Origin: an uncultured Bordetella sp.
GTDB lineage: Bacteria > Pseudomonadota > Gammaproteobacteria > Burkholderiales > Burkholderiaceae_B
Direction: 5' to 3'
Assembly: GCA_937881145.1 (NCBI GenBank)
Contig: CALGFL010000147.1
Coordinates: 1-8,967 of the forward strand
Length of the DNA: 8,967 bases
Shown: piece after piece, positions 1-6,665 of the stretch
How the letters are laid out: each line of letters starts with the position of its first letter
How positions within the stretch are numbered: the stretch's first letter is position 1
Program-made: the position numbers and the translations under genes
The notes under the pieces: model-generated
Database searches by the model: none
Told to the model about the DNA's origin: nothing
The model's input: the letters and a program-made list of their open reading frames with translations, nothing else

Positions 1-70
1 ACAGCAGCACGGTCCAGCGCGCCGAGAGCAGAAGGTTGTAGACGATGTCCCAATCGCTGAATTCGACCAT
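1..70 (-). CDS. Amino acid ABC transporter permease, second subunit (N-terminal fragment)
   Basis: Only the first 23 codons are inside the window; the gene continues past the left edge. The visible N-terminus reads MVEFSDWDIVYNLLLSARWT followed by VLL, then the edge. A start of the type WDIV-NLLL-ARWTVLL is typical of polar amino acid permeases of the GltK/ArtM/HisM kind, which pair with a second permease. Its ATG overlaps the stop codon of the upstream permease in a TAATG arrangement, so the two are probably translationally coupled and would form the heterodimeric membrane channel of one importer. The assignment rests on this short N-terminus plus context. The ATPase gene normally found with such a pair is not in the window and would be expected further left. 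Confidence 0.7.
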   Translation of the reverse strand, partial: MVEFSDWDIVYNLLLSARWTVLL

Positions 71-783
71 TACACGCTCTCCGTCGCGGCCGAGGCGTGG
101 ACGCGGCCCGCGCTGCGGGGGGCGCGGCCTGCGAACAGCCGGGCCCCCAGCCGGTTGAGCAGCCAGCGCAGCCCTATCGCCAGCAACAGATAGATCAGCG
201 TGACGACGATGTAGGTTTCGAAAGAACGGAAGTCGCGCGATTGAATGTAGTTCGCCGCGTAGGTGAGGTCCTGTACCGAAATCTGCGATACGACGGCCGA
301 TCCGAGCATCATGATCAATACCTGACCGACAACGGCGGGGTAGACATTCGCCAGCGCCTGGGGCAGCACGACGTGAATGAAGACCTGCGGCCCGCTCAGT
401 CCGATCGCCCGCGCGGCCTGCTGCTGGCCGGACGGCACCGATTCGATGCCGGCGCGCACGATTTCGATGGCGTAGGCGCCGACGTTGACGGCCATGGCAA
501 GCACGGCCGCCTGCATCTCGTCGATATGTATTCCAAGGCTGGGAAGGCCGAAGAACACGAAAAAAAGCTGGACGAGAAACGGCGTGTTGCGGATCAGCTC
601 GACATAGGCCGAGACCGTCGCCCGCGCCCAGCGCGGTCCCGCGATGGCGGTGAGCGCGCCCGCCGTGCCGACCAGGCCGCCCAACGCGGTGGACGCGGCG
701 GTCAGGCCGAGCGTGATACCCATGCCATGCGCCAGCAGGCCGGCGTTGTTGCCGATGTCGCCGAAATCGAAGGCATAGGTCAT
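70..783 (-). CDS. Amino acid ABC transporter permease (HisM/GltJ type)
   Basis: This 237-residue inner-membrane protein has about five hydrophobic segments (roughly residues 17-40, 68-80, 86-107, 149-170 and 190-210). After the second segment comes the family motif ELIRNTPFLVQLFFVFFGLP (residues 62-81). The cytoplasmic EAA-type loop, which docks on the ATPase, lies at about 110-143, with the core GQQQAARAIGLSG and the ending VVLPQA. Length and motif order match polar amino acid uptake permeases. It follows the binding-protein gene after a 43-base gap and has a G-rich Shine-Dalgarno-like stretch before its ATG. Its stop overlaps the start of the next permease by one base. Substrate cannot be read from the permease. 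The operon partners suggest a basic or guanidino compound, which is an inference. Confidence 0.9.
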   Translation of the reverse strand: MTYAFDFGDIGNNAGLLAHGMGITLGLTAASTALGGLVGTAGALTAIAGPRWARATVSAYVELIRNTPFLVQLFFVFFGLPSLGIHIDEMQAAVLAMAVNVGAYAIEIVRAGIESVPSGQQQAARAIGLSGPQVFIHVVLPQALANVYPAVVGQVLIMMLGSAVVSQISVQDLTYAANYIQSRDFRSFETYIVVTLIYLLLAIGLRWLLNRLGARLFAGRAPRSAGRVHASAATESV

Positions 784-793
784 CGCAATGCCC

Positions 794-823
794 CGCAGGC
801 CGGATGGAGGGCGCGCAGGCCGG
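794..823. repeat. Tandem 10-bp direct repeat between binding-protein and permease genes
   Basis: The 10-mer CGCAGGCCGG occurs at 794-803 and again at 814-823, exactly 20 bases apart, and nearly fills the 43-base gap between the binding-protein stop and the permease start. It is enclosed by a 6-bp inverted repeat, ATGCCC (788-793) and GGGCAT (822-827). Stem-loops in this position are known in several binding-protein-dependent operons, where they stabilise the upstream mRNA so that binding protein exceeds membrane subunits. That role here is an inference, and the long loop makes the stem weak. Confidence 0.35.
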
Positions 824-826
824 GCA

Positions 827-1645
827 TCAGAGATCCGAAGGCAGGGGTGCGCGCAGCCATTTTTTCGATAGGGTGTTCAGCTCGCCGTCTTTTTTTGCCT
901 GGGCGATGGTTGCATTCACTTTTTCCATCAGGCGCGGCTCATCCTTGTTCAGGCCGACGTGGTCGGGAGAGCTGAACAGCGAGAACTTTTCTTCCGGATC
1001 GATCGGAGGATGGCGTGCGATGATCGTCGCGCCCACGTCGTTGCCGGTGACGAGCAGTTGCGCTTGTCCCGAAAGAAACGCGGCGATCGCGCCATTGGGA
1101 TCGTCAAAGCGCTTGATGGTCGCGGTTGCAGGCGCCGCCTTGGTGATGCTCAGGTCTTCCAGCGTGCCGTGAGCGACGGAAATGGTCTTGCCCGCCAGAT
1201 CGGCCGCGGTTTTCACCTGCAATTTCTTCGGCCCGAAGACGGCGAGAAAGTAGGGCGCGTAGGCCTGCGAGAAATCGATGACCTTCGCGCGTTCCGGCGT
1301 CTGGCCCACCGACAGCAGCATGTCCACCTTGTGGTCGGCAAGATAGGCCATGCGGTTGTCGCCATTGACTTGCACGAGTTCGACCTTGGCCTTGAGCGTC
1401 TTGCCTATCAGGTTGGCCATATCGATGTCATAGCCCTGCGGCTTCATGTCGGGGCCGATCGAACCGAAGGGAGGGTAGTCCTCGAATACGCCGATGCGCA
1501 CGACACCGGATTTCGCGATGGTGTCCAGGGCATCGGCCTGCGCGGCGGGCACGGCGGCGGCAAGGCCGATGGCGCAGGTGAGCATCAGGGCTGCGCGAGC
1601 CAGGATGCCCGGAGTCTGCCGATGGGTGAAGGTCGATGCGTTCAT
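827..1645 (-). CDS. Periplasmic amino-acid-binding protein of ABC importer (solute-binding family 3)
   Basis: This 272-residue secreted receptor has a Sec signal peptide: a basic start, a hydrophobic run at about residues 14-34, and a probable signal peptidase I site after AQA at residue 37. There is no lipobox. The mature part has family 3 hallmarks: DYPPF (56-60), GYDID (71-75), the ligand-carboxylate motif TPERAKVIDFS (116-126, with Arg119), and a late Asp203 in LLVTGND, where amino-group contacts usually lie. A strong Shine-Dalgarno AAGGAGA (1654-1660) sits eight bases before the ATG, better than those of its neighbours, as expected for an abundantly made receptor. It lies 52 bases downstream of the aldehyde dehydrogenase and upstream of the permeases. 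Specificity is not readable. Operon context points to arginine, 2-ketoarginine or another guanidino compound. Confidence 0.9.
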   Translation of the reverse strand: MNASTFTHRQTPGILARAALMLTCAIGLAAAVPAAQADALDTIAKSGVVRIGVFEDYPPFGSIGPDMKPQGYDIDMANLIGKTLKAKVELVQVNGDNRMAYLADHKVDMLLSVGQTPERAKVIDFSQAYAPYFLAVFGPKKLQVKTAADLAGKTISVAHGTLEDLSITKAAPATATIKRFDDPNGAIAAFLSGQAQLLVTGNDVGATIIARHPPIDPEEKFSLFSSPDHVGLNKDEPRLMEKVNATIAQAKKDGELNTLSKKWLRAPLPSDL

Positions 1646-1697
1646 GTTGAATGTCTCCTTGAGGGGGCTGTGCTGCGTGGGTAGGGTTTGGTGCGAG

Positions 1698-3167
1698 TCA
1701 GGCCGGGCGCACCACCTGTTTGATCTCCTGATAGGCGGCCAGGCCGAATGGCCCGAGCTCGCGGCCCAGGCTGCTCTGCTTGTATCCGCCCCATGACGCC
1801 TGCGGAAAAATCACCTGCGGCGCGTTGACCCAGACCACGCCTGCCTCGAGCGCCGCGGTCACGCGCGCGCCGCGCTCGGCATCGGCGGTTACCACGGACG
1901 CCACCAGGCCGTAGCGGGTATCGTTGGCCGCGGCAATGGCTTGGGCTTCGGTCTTGAAGGCGCGTACGCAAAGCACCGGGCCGAAGATTTCTTCGCGCCA
2001 CAGCGCGCTGTCGGACGGCACGTCGGAGAAGATCGTCGGGCGTATGAAATACCCCGGGCCGGCGCGCGCCGGGCCGCCCGCAACCACCCGCGCGCCGCTT
2101 GCGCAGCCTTGGGCGATGGCTTGCAGTACCCGCTCGTACTGCGCGCGGTTCGTGATCGGCCCCATCTGCACGCCCGGCGTGAACGGGTCGCCGACGGCCA
2201 GTTCTTCGGCGCGGCGCGCAAGGCGCCCGAGCAGCGCCGCGGCGATGGGCTGCTGCGCCAGCACGCGCGACGTGGCCGAGCACATCTGTCCCGCGTTGAA
2301 AAAGCCGCCGCCCATAATCAGGTCGGCCGCGAGGTCGAGATCGGCATCGGCGAAAACGATGATCGAGGATTTGCCGCCCAGCTCGAGACCCACGCCCTTG
2401 ACGGTGTCGGCGGCGGCCTTCATGACCTGGATGCCGACGGCCGTGCTCCCTGTGAACGAGACTTTCGCGACCTTGGGGTGCGCGGCCAGCGGCGCACCCA
2501 CCTCGGGGCCCGTGCCGGTGAGGACGTTAAGGACGCCCGGCGGCAGGCCGGCTTGCACGGCGATCGCGGCAAGCTCAAGTTCGGGCAGCGGCGTGATTTC
2601 GGAAGGCTTGAGCACGACCGTGCAGCCTGCCGCCAAGGCAGGAGCGAGTTTCCAGGCCGTCGTCACCATGGGGAAATTCCATGGCACGATGAGCGCGGCC
2701 ACGCCCGCGGGCTCGCGCCGGATCCAGGCTCGGAAATCCGCGCTCGGCAGCACGATCTCGGACTCTCCCGCGGTATCGAGCTGCTCCGCCAGGCCCGCGT
2801 AGTAATCGAACGTGGCGACGACATCGTCCACATCGATTTGCGCTTCGGCGAGCGGTTTGCCGTTGTTCAGCGACTGCAGCGCGGCGAGCCTTTCGCGCCC
2901 GGCCTGGACGCCGCGCGCAATGGCGCGCAAAAGCGCCGCGCGCTGCGCTCCGGTGGTGTTCTTCCAGGCGGCGAAGGCCTGTGCGGCGGCCTGCACCGCA
3001 CGCTCGACGTCGGCCTGCCCGGCCACGCCGACCTGGGCGATGACGGCTTCGGTCGAGGGATTGACCACGTCCAGGTGCTGGCCGGTAGAGCCGCTGCACC
3101 AGGCGCCGTCGATGAGAAGCTGCGTGCGCGGCGGCGGATCGAAAAAAAGAGGTGCCGTCATGTTCAT
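1698..3167 (-). CDS. NAD(P)-dependent aldehyde dehydrogenase, probable 4-guanidinobutyraldehyde dehydrogenase
   Basis: This 489-residue soluble enzyme is full length for the ALDH superfamily. Visible landmarks are NNGKPLAEA (101-109), the oxyanion-hole Asn in PWNF (162-165), cofactor Lys187 in VLKPSE, FTGST (238-242), general base Glu262 in ELGGK, nucleophile Cys296 in NAGQMCSATSR, and EIFGP (393-397) for nicotinamide ribose. The CSATSR context and WVNAPQ resemble betaine/aminoaldehyde dehydrogenases, which oxidise omega-amino or guanidino aldehydes to acids. It overlaps the end of the decarboxylase gene in ATGA, so it probably oxidises that enzyme's aldehyde product, the role KauB plays in Pseudomonas arginine catabolism. 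That assignment is inferred from context. The start is ambiguous: ATG at 3167 and 3161 are both in frame, and a GGGAG Shine-Dalgarno is only 1 base from the first but 7 from the second, so 3161 (487 residues) may be the true start. Confidence 0.88.
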   Translation of the reverse strand: MNMTAPLFFDPPPRTQLLIDGAWCSGSTGQHLDVVNPSTEAVIAQVGVAGQADVERAVQAAAQAFAAWKNTTGAQRAALLRAIARGVQAGRERLAALQSLNNGKPLAEAQIDVDDVVATFDYYAGLAEQLDTAGESEIVLPSADFRAWIRREPAGVAALIVPWNFPMVTTAWKLAPALAAGCTVVLKPSEITPLPELELAAIAVQAGLPPGVLNVLTGTGPEVGAPLAAHPKVAKVSFTGSTAVGIQVMKAAADTVKGVGLELGGKSSIIVFADADLDLAADLIMGGGFFNAGQMCSATSRVLAQQPIAAALLGRLARRAEELAVGDPFTPGVQMGPITNRAQYERVLQAIAQGCASGARVVAGGPARAGPGYFIRPTIFSDVPSDSALWREEIFGPVLCVRAFKTEAQAIAAANDTRYGLVASVVTADAERGARVTAALEAGVVWVNAPQVIFPQASWGGYKQSSLGRELGPFGLAAYQEIKQVVRPA

Positions 3168-4849
3168 GCTCCCGCTTTGGCGAACCAGTCGGTTTCGCGT
3201 ATTTCGATGACCGTGGGTCGCTGTGCGACGGTTGCTTGCCTTAACGCGGCGGCGAGCGAGGCGGGGTCGTCGACGGTGTGCGCCAGGCAGCCGAAGCCAT
3301 GGGCCAGCGTGATGAAATCCGGGGTATACGGATCGACCCCGACGGGCGTGATGTCATGCGCAGTCATGTACTTGCGGATCTCGCCGTAGCCGGCGTTGTT
3401 CCAGACGACGACGATGACGGGCGCGCCGGCCTGGACGGCGCTGGCGAGCTCGGGCAGCGTGAATTGCAGTCCGCCGTCGCCGATCAGGCAGACCACGGGT
3501 CGGTGCGGTGCCGCCAGCTTGGCACCGATCGCGGCCGGCAACCCGTAGCCGAGCGTTCCATAGCCCGTCGACGAGTTGAACCAGGTGCGCGGCGAGGCCG
3601 CGTCGTAAGTGAGATTGCCCACATAGGTGGGGCTGGTCGAATCGCCGGCGATGATCACGCCGGGCAGGACGGCGGCCAGCGTTTCGATCAGCGCGGCCTG
3701 CGTTCGGGTCGGCGCGTCGTAACCGGCCTCGATCTTCGCCCGCGCGCGCGCCACGCGCGCGGCGCCCCAGACGGCGCTTGCGTCCGCCGGGGACGATCCG
3801 AGCGCGGCGGCGAGGCCCGAGAGCGCCGCCTTTGCATCGCCGACAATGGCCGTGCCGGGCCGGAAATTGCGCATCAGTTGCCCGGTATCGATATCGATGC
3901 GGATCAGATGCCCGTCGATTGCGAAGCCGCCGTCGAAGACGGTGTCGTAGTCGGTCTCGCCCAGTTCGGTGCCGATCGCGAGCACCACGTCGGCATCGCG
4001 TACCAGCTCGCGGGTCTGGGGCAGCGACTGGGTCGAGCCCAGCAGCAGCGGATGGCCGCAAGGCAGCAGGCCTTTTGCGTTGATCGTGAGCGCGACGGGG
4101 GCCTGCAGACGCTCGGCGAGCGCGCGCAGCGGCTCGGCGGCGTCCATGGCCCCGCCGCCTGCCAGGATCAGCGGCCGCTTGGCCCGGGCCAGAAGGCCTG
4201 CCGCCGCCGCGATCGCCGCGGCGTCGGGCGCGGGACGCGCAGCCGTTGTGATCAGTGCGTTCGCCGGCGCTTCGGCCGGCGACACGATGACGTCCAGCGG
4301 AATCTCGATGTGGACCGGACGCGGCCGCGCGCTGCTGAAGACGGCAAACGCGCGCGCCAATACCTGCGGCAGGTCGGCGGCGTCGAGCAGCGTATGCGAG
4401 AAGGCGGTCAGGCCGGCGAATATTGCGCGCTGCGACGGCAGTTCGTGCAGCCGGCCGTCGCCGCTGCCCAGCTCGCGCCGCGCATTGACGCTGGAGATCA
4501 CGAGCATGGGGATCGAGTCGGCATAGGCCTGCGCCCTCGCCGTGGCGATGTTGGTCATGCCGGGCCCGGTGATGATCAAGCAGACGCCGGGCTTGCCGGT
4601 CACGCGGGCATAGCCGTCCGCCATGAAGCCCGCGCCTTGTTCGTGGCGCGGCGTGATGTGCCGGATCGACGACGCGGCCAGGCCCCGATACAGCTCTATC
4701 GTATGCACGCCGGGAATGCCGAACACGTGGTCGACGCCGTAGCGTTCGAGCAGCGTGATGAGAGACTCGCCGCAGGTGGGCGCGGCATCGGATGCGCGCT
4801 GGTGCGCGCGGGCTTCATCCTGGCAGGGGGAGAAGGTCGGGCAGTTCAT
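3164..4849 (-). CDS. aruI: ThDP-dependent 2-oxo acid decarboxylase, AruI-like (5-guanidino-2-oxopentanoate decarboxylase)
   Basis: This 561-residue enzyme has the three-domain layout of the acetolactate synthase/pyruvate decarboxylase family: a pyrimidine-binding domain (about 25-190) with catalytic Glu70 in PRHEQGAGFMADGYAR, a central domain (about 205-350), and a ThDP/Mg-binding domain with GDGG at 457-460 and NN at 484-485. The N-terminal stretch GVDHVFGIPGVHTIELYRG, then SIRHITPRHEQ, ITGPGMTNIATA and RLHELPSQR agree closely with Pseudomonas AruI as I remember it. AruI decarboxylates 2-ketoarginine to 4-guanidinobutyraldehyde in the arginine transaminase pathway. A generic annotation would be acetolactate synthase large subunit. 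The downstream aldehyde dehydrogenase, starting within its stop codon, supports decarboxylation to an aldehyde. It is the first gene of the operon, after a 278-base intergenic region; the Shine-Dalgarno before its ATG is weak. No AruH-like aminotransferase gene is in the window. Confidence 0.78.
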   Translation of the reverse strand: MNCPTFSPCQDEARAHQRASDAAPTCGESLITLLERYGVDHVFGIPGVHTIELYRGLAASSIRHITPRHEQGAGFMADGYARVTGKPGVCLIITGPGMTNIATARAQAYADSIPMLVISSVNARRELGSGDGRLHELPSQRAIFAGLTAFSHTLLDAADLPQVLARAFAVFSSARPRPVHIEIPLDVIVSPAEAPANALITTAARPAPDAAAIAAAAGLLARAKRPLILAGGGAMDAAEPLRALAERLQAPVALTINAKGLLPCGHPLLLGSTQSLPQTRELVRDADVVLAIGTELGETDYDTVFDGGFAIDGHLIRIDIDTGQLMRNFRPGTAIVGDAKAALSGLAAALGSSPADASAVWGAARVARARAKIEAGYDAPTRTQAALIETLAAVLPGVIIAGDSTSPTYVGNLTYDAASPRTWFNSSTGYGTLGYGLPAAIGAKLAAPHRPVVCLIGDGGLQFTLPELASAVQAGAPVIVVVWNNAGYGEIRKYMTAHDITPVGVDPYTPDFITLAHGFGCLAHTVDDPASLAAALRQATVAQRPTVIEIRETDWFAKAGA

Positions 4850-4911
4850 CGGTCGTCGCTCTGATTCGGGTGGAAAGAAGGCGTGCCCTGGTGGGCAGTC
4901 TGTTCCGAATC

Positions 4912-4941
4912 ATTGTCAGTGTTGCCGCCGACGGGGAACAA
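4912..4941 (-). promoter_or_regulatory. Weak sigma-70-like promoter candidate for the aruI operon
   Basis: On the minus strand, TTGTTC (4936-4941) and GACAAT (4912-4917) are separated by 18 bases and point to aruI, whose start codon is about 63 bases further on. Each hexamer has only three or four consensus matches, so this is a candidate only. The rest of 4850-5127 is described in the neighbouring entries. Confidence 0.2.
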
Positions 4942-4956
4942 TCGATTAGTTCTCAT

Positions 4957-4985
4957 GGCCGGCATGCGTTTTTTGCATGCCGGCC
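4957..4985. other. Perfect 11-bp hairpin with A6/T6 loop in the aruI upstream region
   Basis: GGCCGGCATGC (4957-4967) and its exact complement (4975-4985) enclose a 7-base loop, GTTTTTT on the plus strand. No T-run follows the stem on either strand, so it is not a canonical intrinsic terminator. It lies about 108 bases upstream of the aruI start codon. If transcription begins further upstream it would fold in the leader RNA; otherwise it could be a protein-binding dyad. Function is unknown. Confidence 0.55.
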
Positions 4986-5036
4986 CGTGTCTCCTCGGGC
5001 ACGATGCGCACGCGACCCGGATGCCGCGTGCTCTTA

Positions 5037-5052
5037 TTGGTATAAGTACCAA
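5037..5052. promoter_or_regulatory. Palindromic operator-like site upstream of the aruI operon
   Basis: TTGGTA (5037-5042) and TACCAA (5047-5052) form a perfect 6-bp inverted repeat around a 4-base spacer, in a locally AT-rich stretch about 190 bases before aruI. This is the shape of a dimeric repressor or activator site. On the minus strand it contains ATACCA, the half-site known for Bacillus subtilis GabR, and part of it resembles a motif in the gabT-gabR intergenic region. The regulator that binds it is not known. Confidence 0.4.
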
Positions 5053-5070
5053 GTGAAATGCGTGGTGGGC

Positions 5071-5101
5071 AAAAGCGAAGAGCCGCTTGCGCGGCTCTTC
5101 G
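5071..5101 (-). terminator. Rho-independent terminator of the gabT-gabD operon
   Basis: An 11-bp perfect GC-rich stem (5076-5086 paired with 5091-5101, loop TTGC on the plus strand) begins 26 bases after the gabD stop codon. On the minus strand it is followed by CTTTTG, giving a short U-tract. No T-run follows on the plus strand, so it works for the gabTD direction only. It separates gabTD from the aruI operon, which is transcribed in the same direction. The U-tract is short, so some read-through is possible. Confidence 0.8.
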
Positions 5102-5127
5102 AGGACGACTGCCGTTTCGGCGCGAGC

Positions 5128-6591
5128 CTACTTGCCCAGGTCGATGCACAAATACTTGATCTCGAGATAATCCTCGATTCCGTACTTCGACCCTTCGCGT
5201 CCCAGGCCGGACTGCTTCACCCCGCCGAACGGCCCGACTTCGTTGGAGATGATCCCCGTGTTGATCCCCACGATGCCGTATTCGAGCGCTTCCGACACGC
5301 GCCACACCCGCGCGTAGTCGCGCGTGTACAGGTAAGCAGCCAGGCCGAAGATCGTGTCGTTGGCCATGCGCAGCGCTTCTTCCTCGGTCTCGAACTTGAA
5401 CAGCGGCGCCACCGGGCCGAACGTCTCTTCGGTCGCCACCTTCATGGCCTGCGTCACGTCGCGCAGAATCGTCGGCTCGAAGAACGTGCCGCCCAGCGCG
5501 TGGGGCTTGCCGCCCGTGACCACCTTGGCGCCCTTGGCCGTGGCGTCGGCGATATGCTCCTTGACCTTGGATATGGCGGCTTCGTCGATCAGCGGACCCT
5601 GGTTCACGCCGGCCTCGAAGCCGTTGCCCACCTTGAGCGTGGATTGGACCTTATCGGTCAGGCGCTTGACGATTTCTTCGTAGATGCCCGACTGGATGTA
5701 GATGCGGTTGGCGCAGACGCAGGTCTGGCCGGCATTGCGGTACTTCGAGGCGAGAATGCCTTCGATGGCCGCATCGGGATCCGCGTCGTCGAACACCAGA
5801 AAGGGCGCGTTGCCGCCCAGCTCCAGGGACAGCTTCTTGACCGTGGGCGCGCACTGCTTCATCAGCAGGCGGCCCACTTCGGTCGAGCCCGTGAAGCTGA
5901 GCTTGCGCACCGTGTCGCTGTCGCACAGCGCGCCGCCGATCTCGGGCGCGTCGCCCGTGATCACCTGCAAGACGCCCTTGGGCACGCCGGCCTCTTCGGC
6001 CAGCACGGCCAGGGCCAGGGCCGACAGCGGCGTCTGCTCGGCCGGCTTGAGCACCATGGCGCAGCCGGCGGCCAGGGCCGGGCCGGCCTTGCGGGTGATC
6101 ATGGCCGAGGGGAAGTTCCAGGGCGTGATGGCGGCGGTGACGCCGATGGGCTGCTTGAGCGTGAGCAGGCGCTGGCCGGCCTTGGGGCTTTGCAGCACGT
6201 CGCCGTCGATGCGCTTGGCCTGTTCGCCGAACCACTCCAGGAACGAGGCGGCGTAGGCGATTTCGCCCACGGCTTCGGGCAGTTGCGGGTCCGGGGCTGC
6301 GGGCAGGATGGCGGCCAGGTCCTGCTGGGTGGCCATCATGAGCTGCGCCCACTTGAGCATCACGGCGGCGCGTTCCTTGGCCGTCTTGGCGGCCCACTGC
6401 ACTTGCGCGGCCCTGGCGCCCGCGATGGCCTGCCCGGTTTCCTTGCGGCCCAGCATGGGCACCGAGACGATGACCTGGCCGGTGGCCGGATTGACGACGG
6501 GAAAGCTTGCGCTGCCCTTGACCCACTGGCCGTCGATGTAGCAGGCATCGCGCAGCAGGTCGGGGCGTTTGAGTTCGAGCTTGGATGACAT
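5128..6591 (-). CDS. gabD: Succinate-semialdehyde dehydrogenase (NAD(P)+)
   Basis: This 487-residue cytosolic enzyme oxidises succinate semialdehyde to succinate, the last step of GABA breakdown. It is close to E. coli GabD in length and sequence. Landmarks are PWNF (157-160), cofactor Lys182, FTGST (233-237), general base Glu257 in LELGGNAPF, nucleophile Cys291 in YRNAGQTCVCANR with the second Cys of the redox-sensitive C-x-C at 293, ETFGP (389-393), and the C-terminal SKYGIEDYLEIKY. The start at 6591 (MSSKLELKR) was chosen because homology begins there; the open frame runs much further up but only as an alternative frame of gabT. It lies 74 bases after gabT, and the two form an operon. One oddity: residues 96-105 are unlike the usual EQGKPLAEA-type motif (see findings). 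Glutarate-semialdehyde dehydrogenase (DavD) is a close relative and cannot be excluded. Confidence 0.93.
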   Translation of the reverse strand: MSSKLELKRPDLLRDACYIDGQWVKGSASFPVVNPATGQVIVSVPMLGRKETGQAIAGARAAQVQWAAKTAKERAAVMLKWAQLMMATQQDLAAILPAAPDPQLPEAVGEIAYAASFLEWFGEQAKRIDGDVLQSPKAGQRLLTLKQPIGVTAAITPWNFPSAMITRKAGPALAAGCAMVLKPAEQTPLSALALAVLAEEAGVPKGVLQVITGDAPEIGGALCDSDTVRKLSFTGSTEVGRLLMKQCAPTVKKLSLELGGNAPFLVFDDADPDAAIEGILASKYRNAGQTCVCANRIYIQSGIYEEIVKRLTDKVQSTLKVGNGFEAGVNQGPLIDEAAISKVKEHIADATAKGAKVVTGGKPHALGGTFFEPTILRDVTQAMKVATEETFGPVAPLFKFETEEEALRMANDTIFGLAAYLYTRDYARVWRVSEALEYGIVGINTGIISNEVGPFGGVKQSGLGREGSKYGIEDYLEIKYLCIDLGK

Positions 6592-6665
6592 GAGGTAGCG
6601 TCTCTCGGAAAAGGCGGCGGGCAGGCGTCCTGCGAAACAGGGCCGTGCGCGCCGGAATTGGGGGG

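Noticed and set aside
1690..1713. A 6-bp inverted repeat (GGTGCG/CGCACC) around the aldehyde dehydrogenase stop codon as a terminator.
   Set aside because: It has a 12-base loop and no U-tract, and the next gene follows within 52 bases with a strong ribosome binding site, so the operon most likely continues.
4846..5052. A short minus-strand frame (TTG start, 68 codons) ending in an ATGA overlap with the aruI start, which might be a leader peptide.
   Set aside because: Its third-position GC in the last 36 codons is clearly lower than in neighbouring genes, it has no recognisable domain, and the frame crosses both the palindrome and the hairpin. The overlap with aruI is probably chance. A 10-codon frame inside the hairpin region was set aside for the same reasons.
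6277..6306. A compensated frameshift as the explanation of the odd GabD segment.
   Set aside because: Reading the 30 bases in the two other forward frames gives no EQGKPLAEA-like sequence, and the length equals that of the family, so substitutions explain it better.
4792..6588. Long plus-strand open frames (up to about 600 codons) opposite aruI, the aldehyde dehydrogenases and gabT.
   Set aside because: They are antisense to well-supported genes, have low-complexity Arg/Gly/Ala/His-rich translations and show no recognisable domain.
6621..6633. A small hairpin (GCAGG-CGT-CCTGC) between gabT and gabD as an internal terminator.
   Set aside because: The stem is only 5 bp and the T4 comes several bases after it, which is too weak to terminate transcription.
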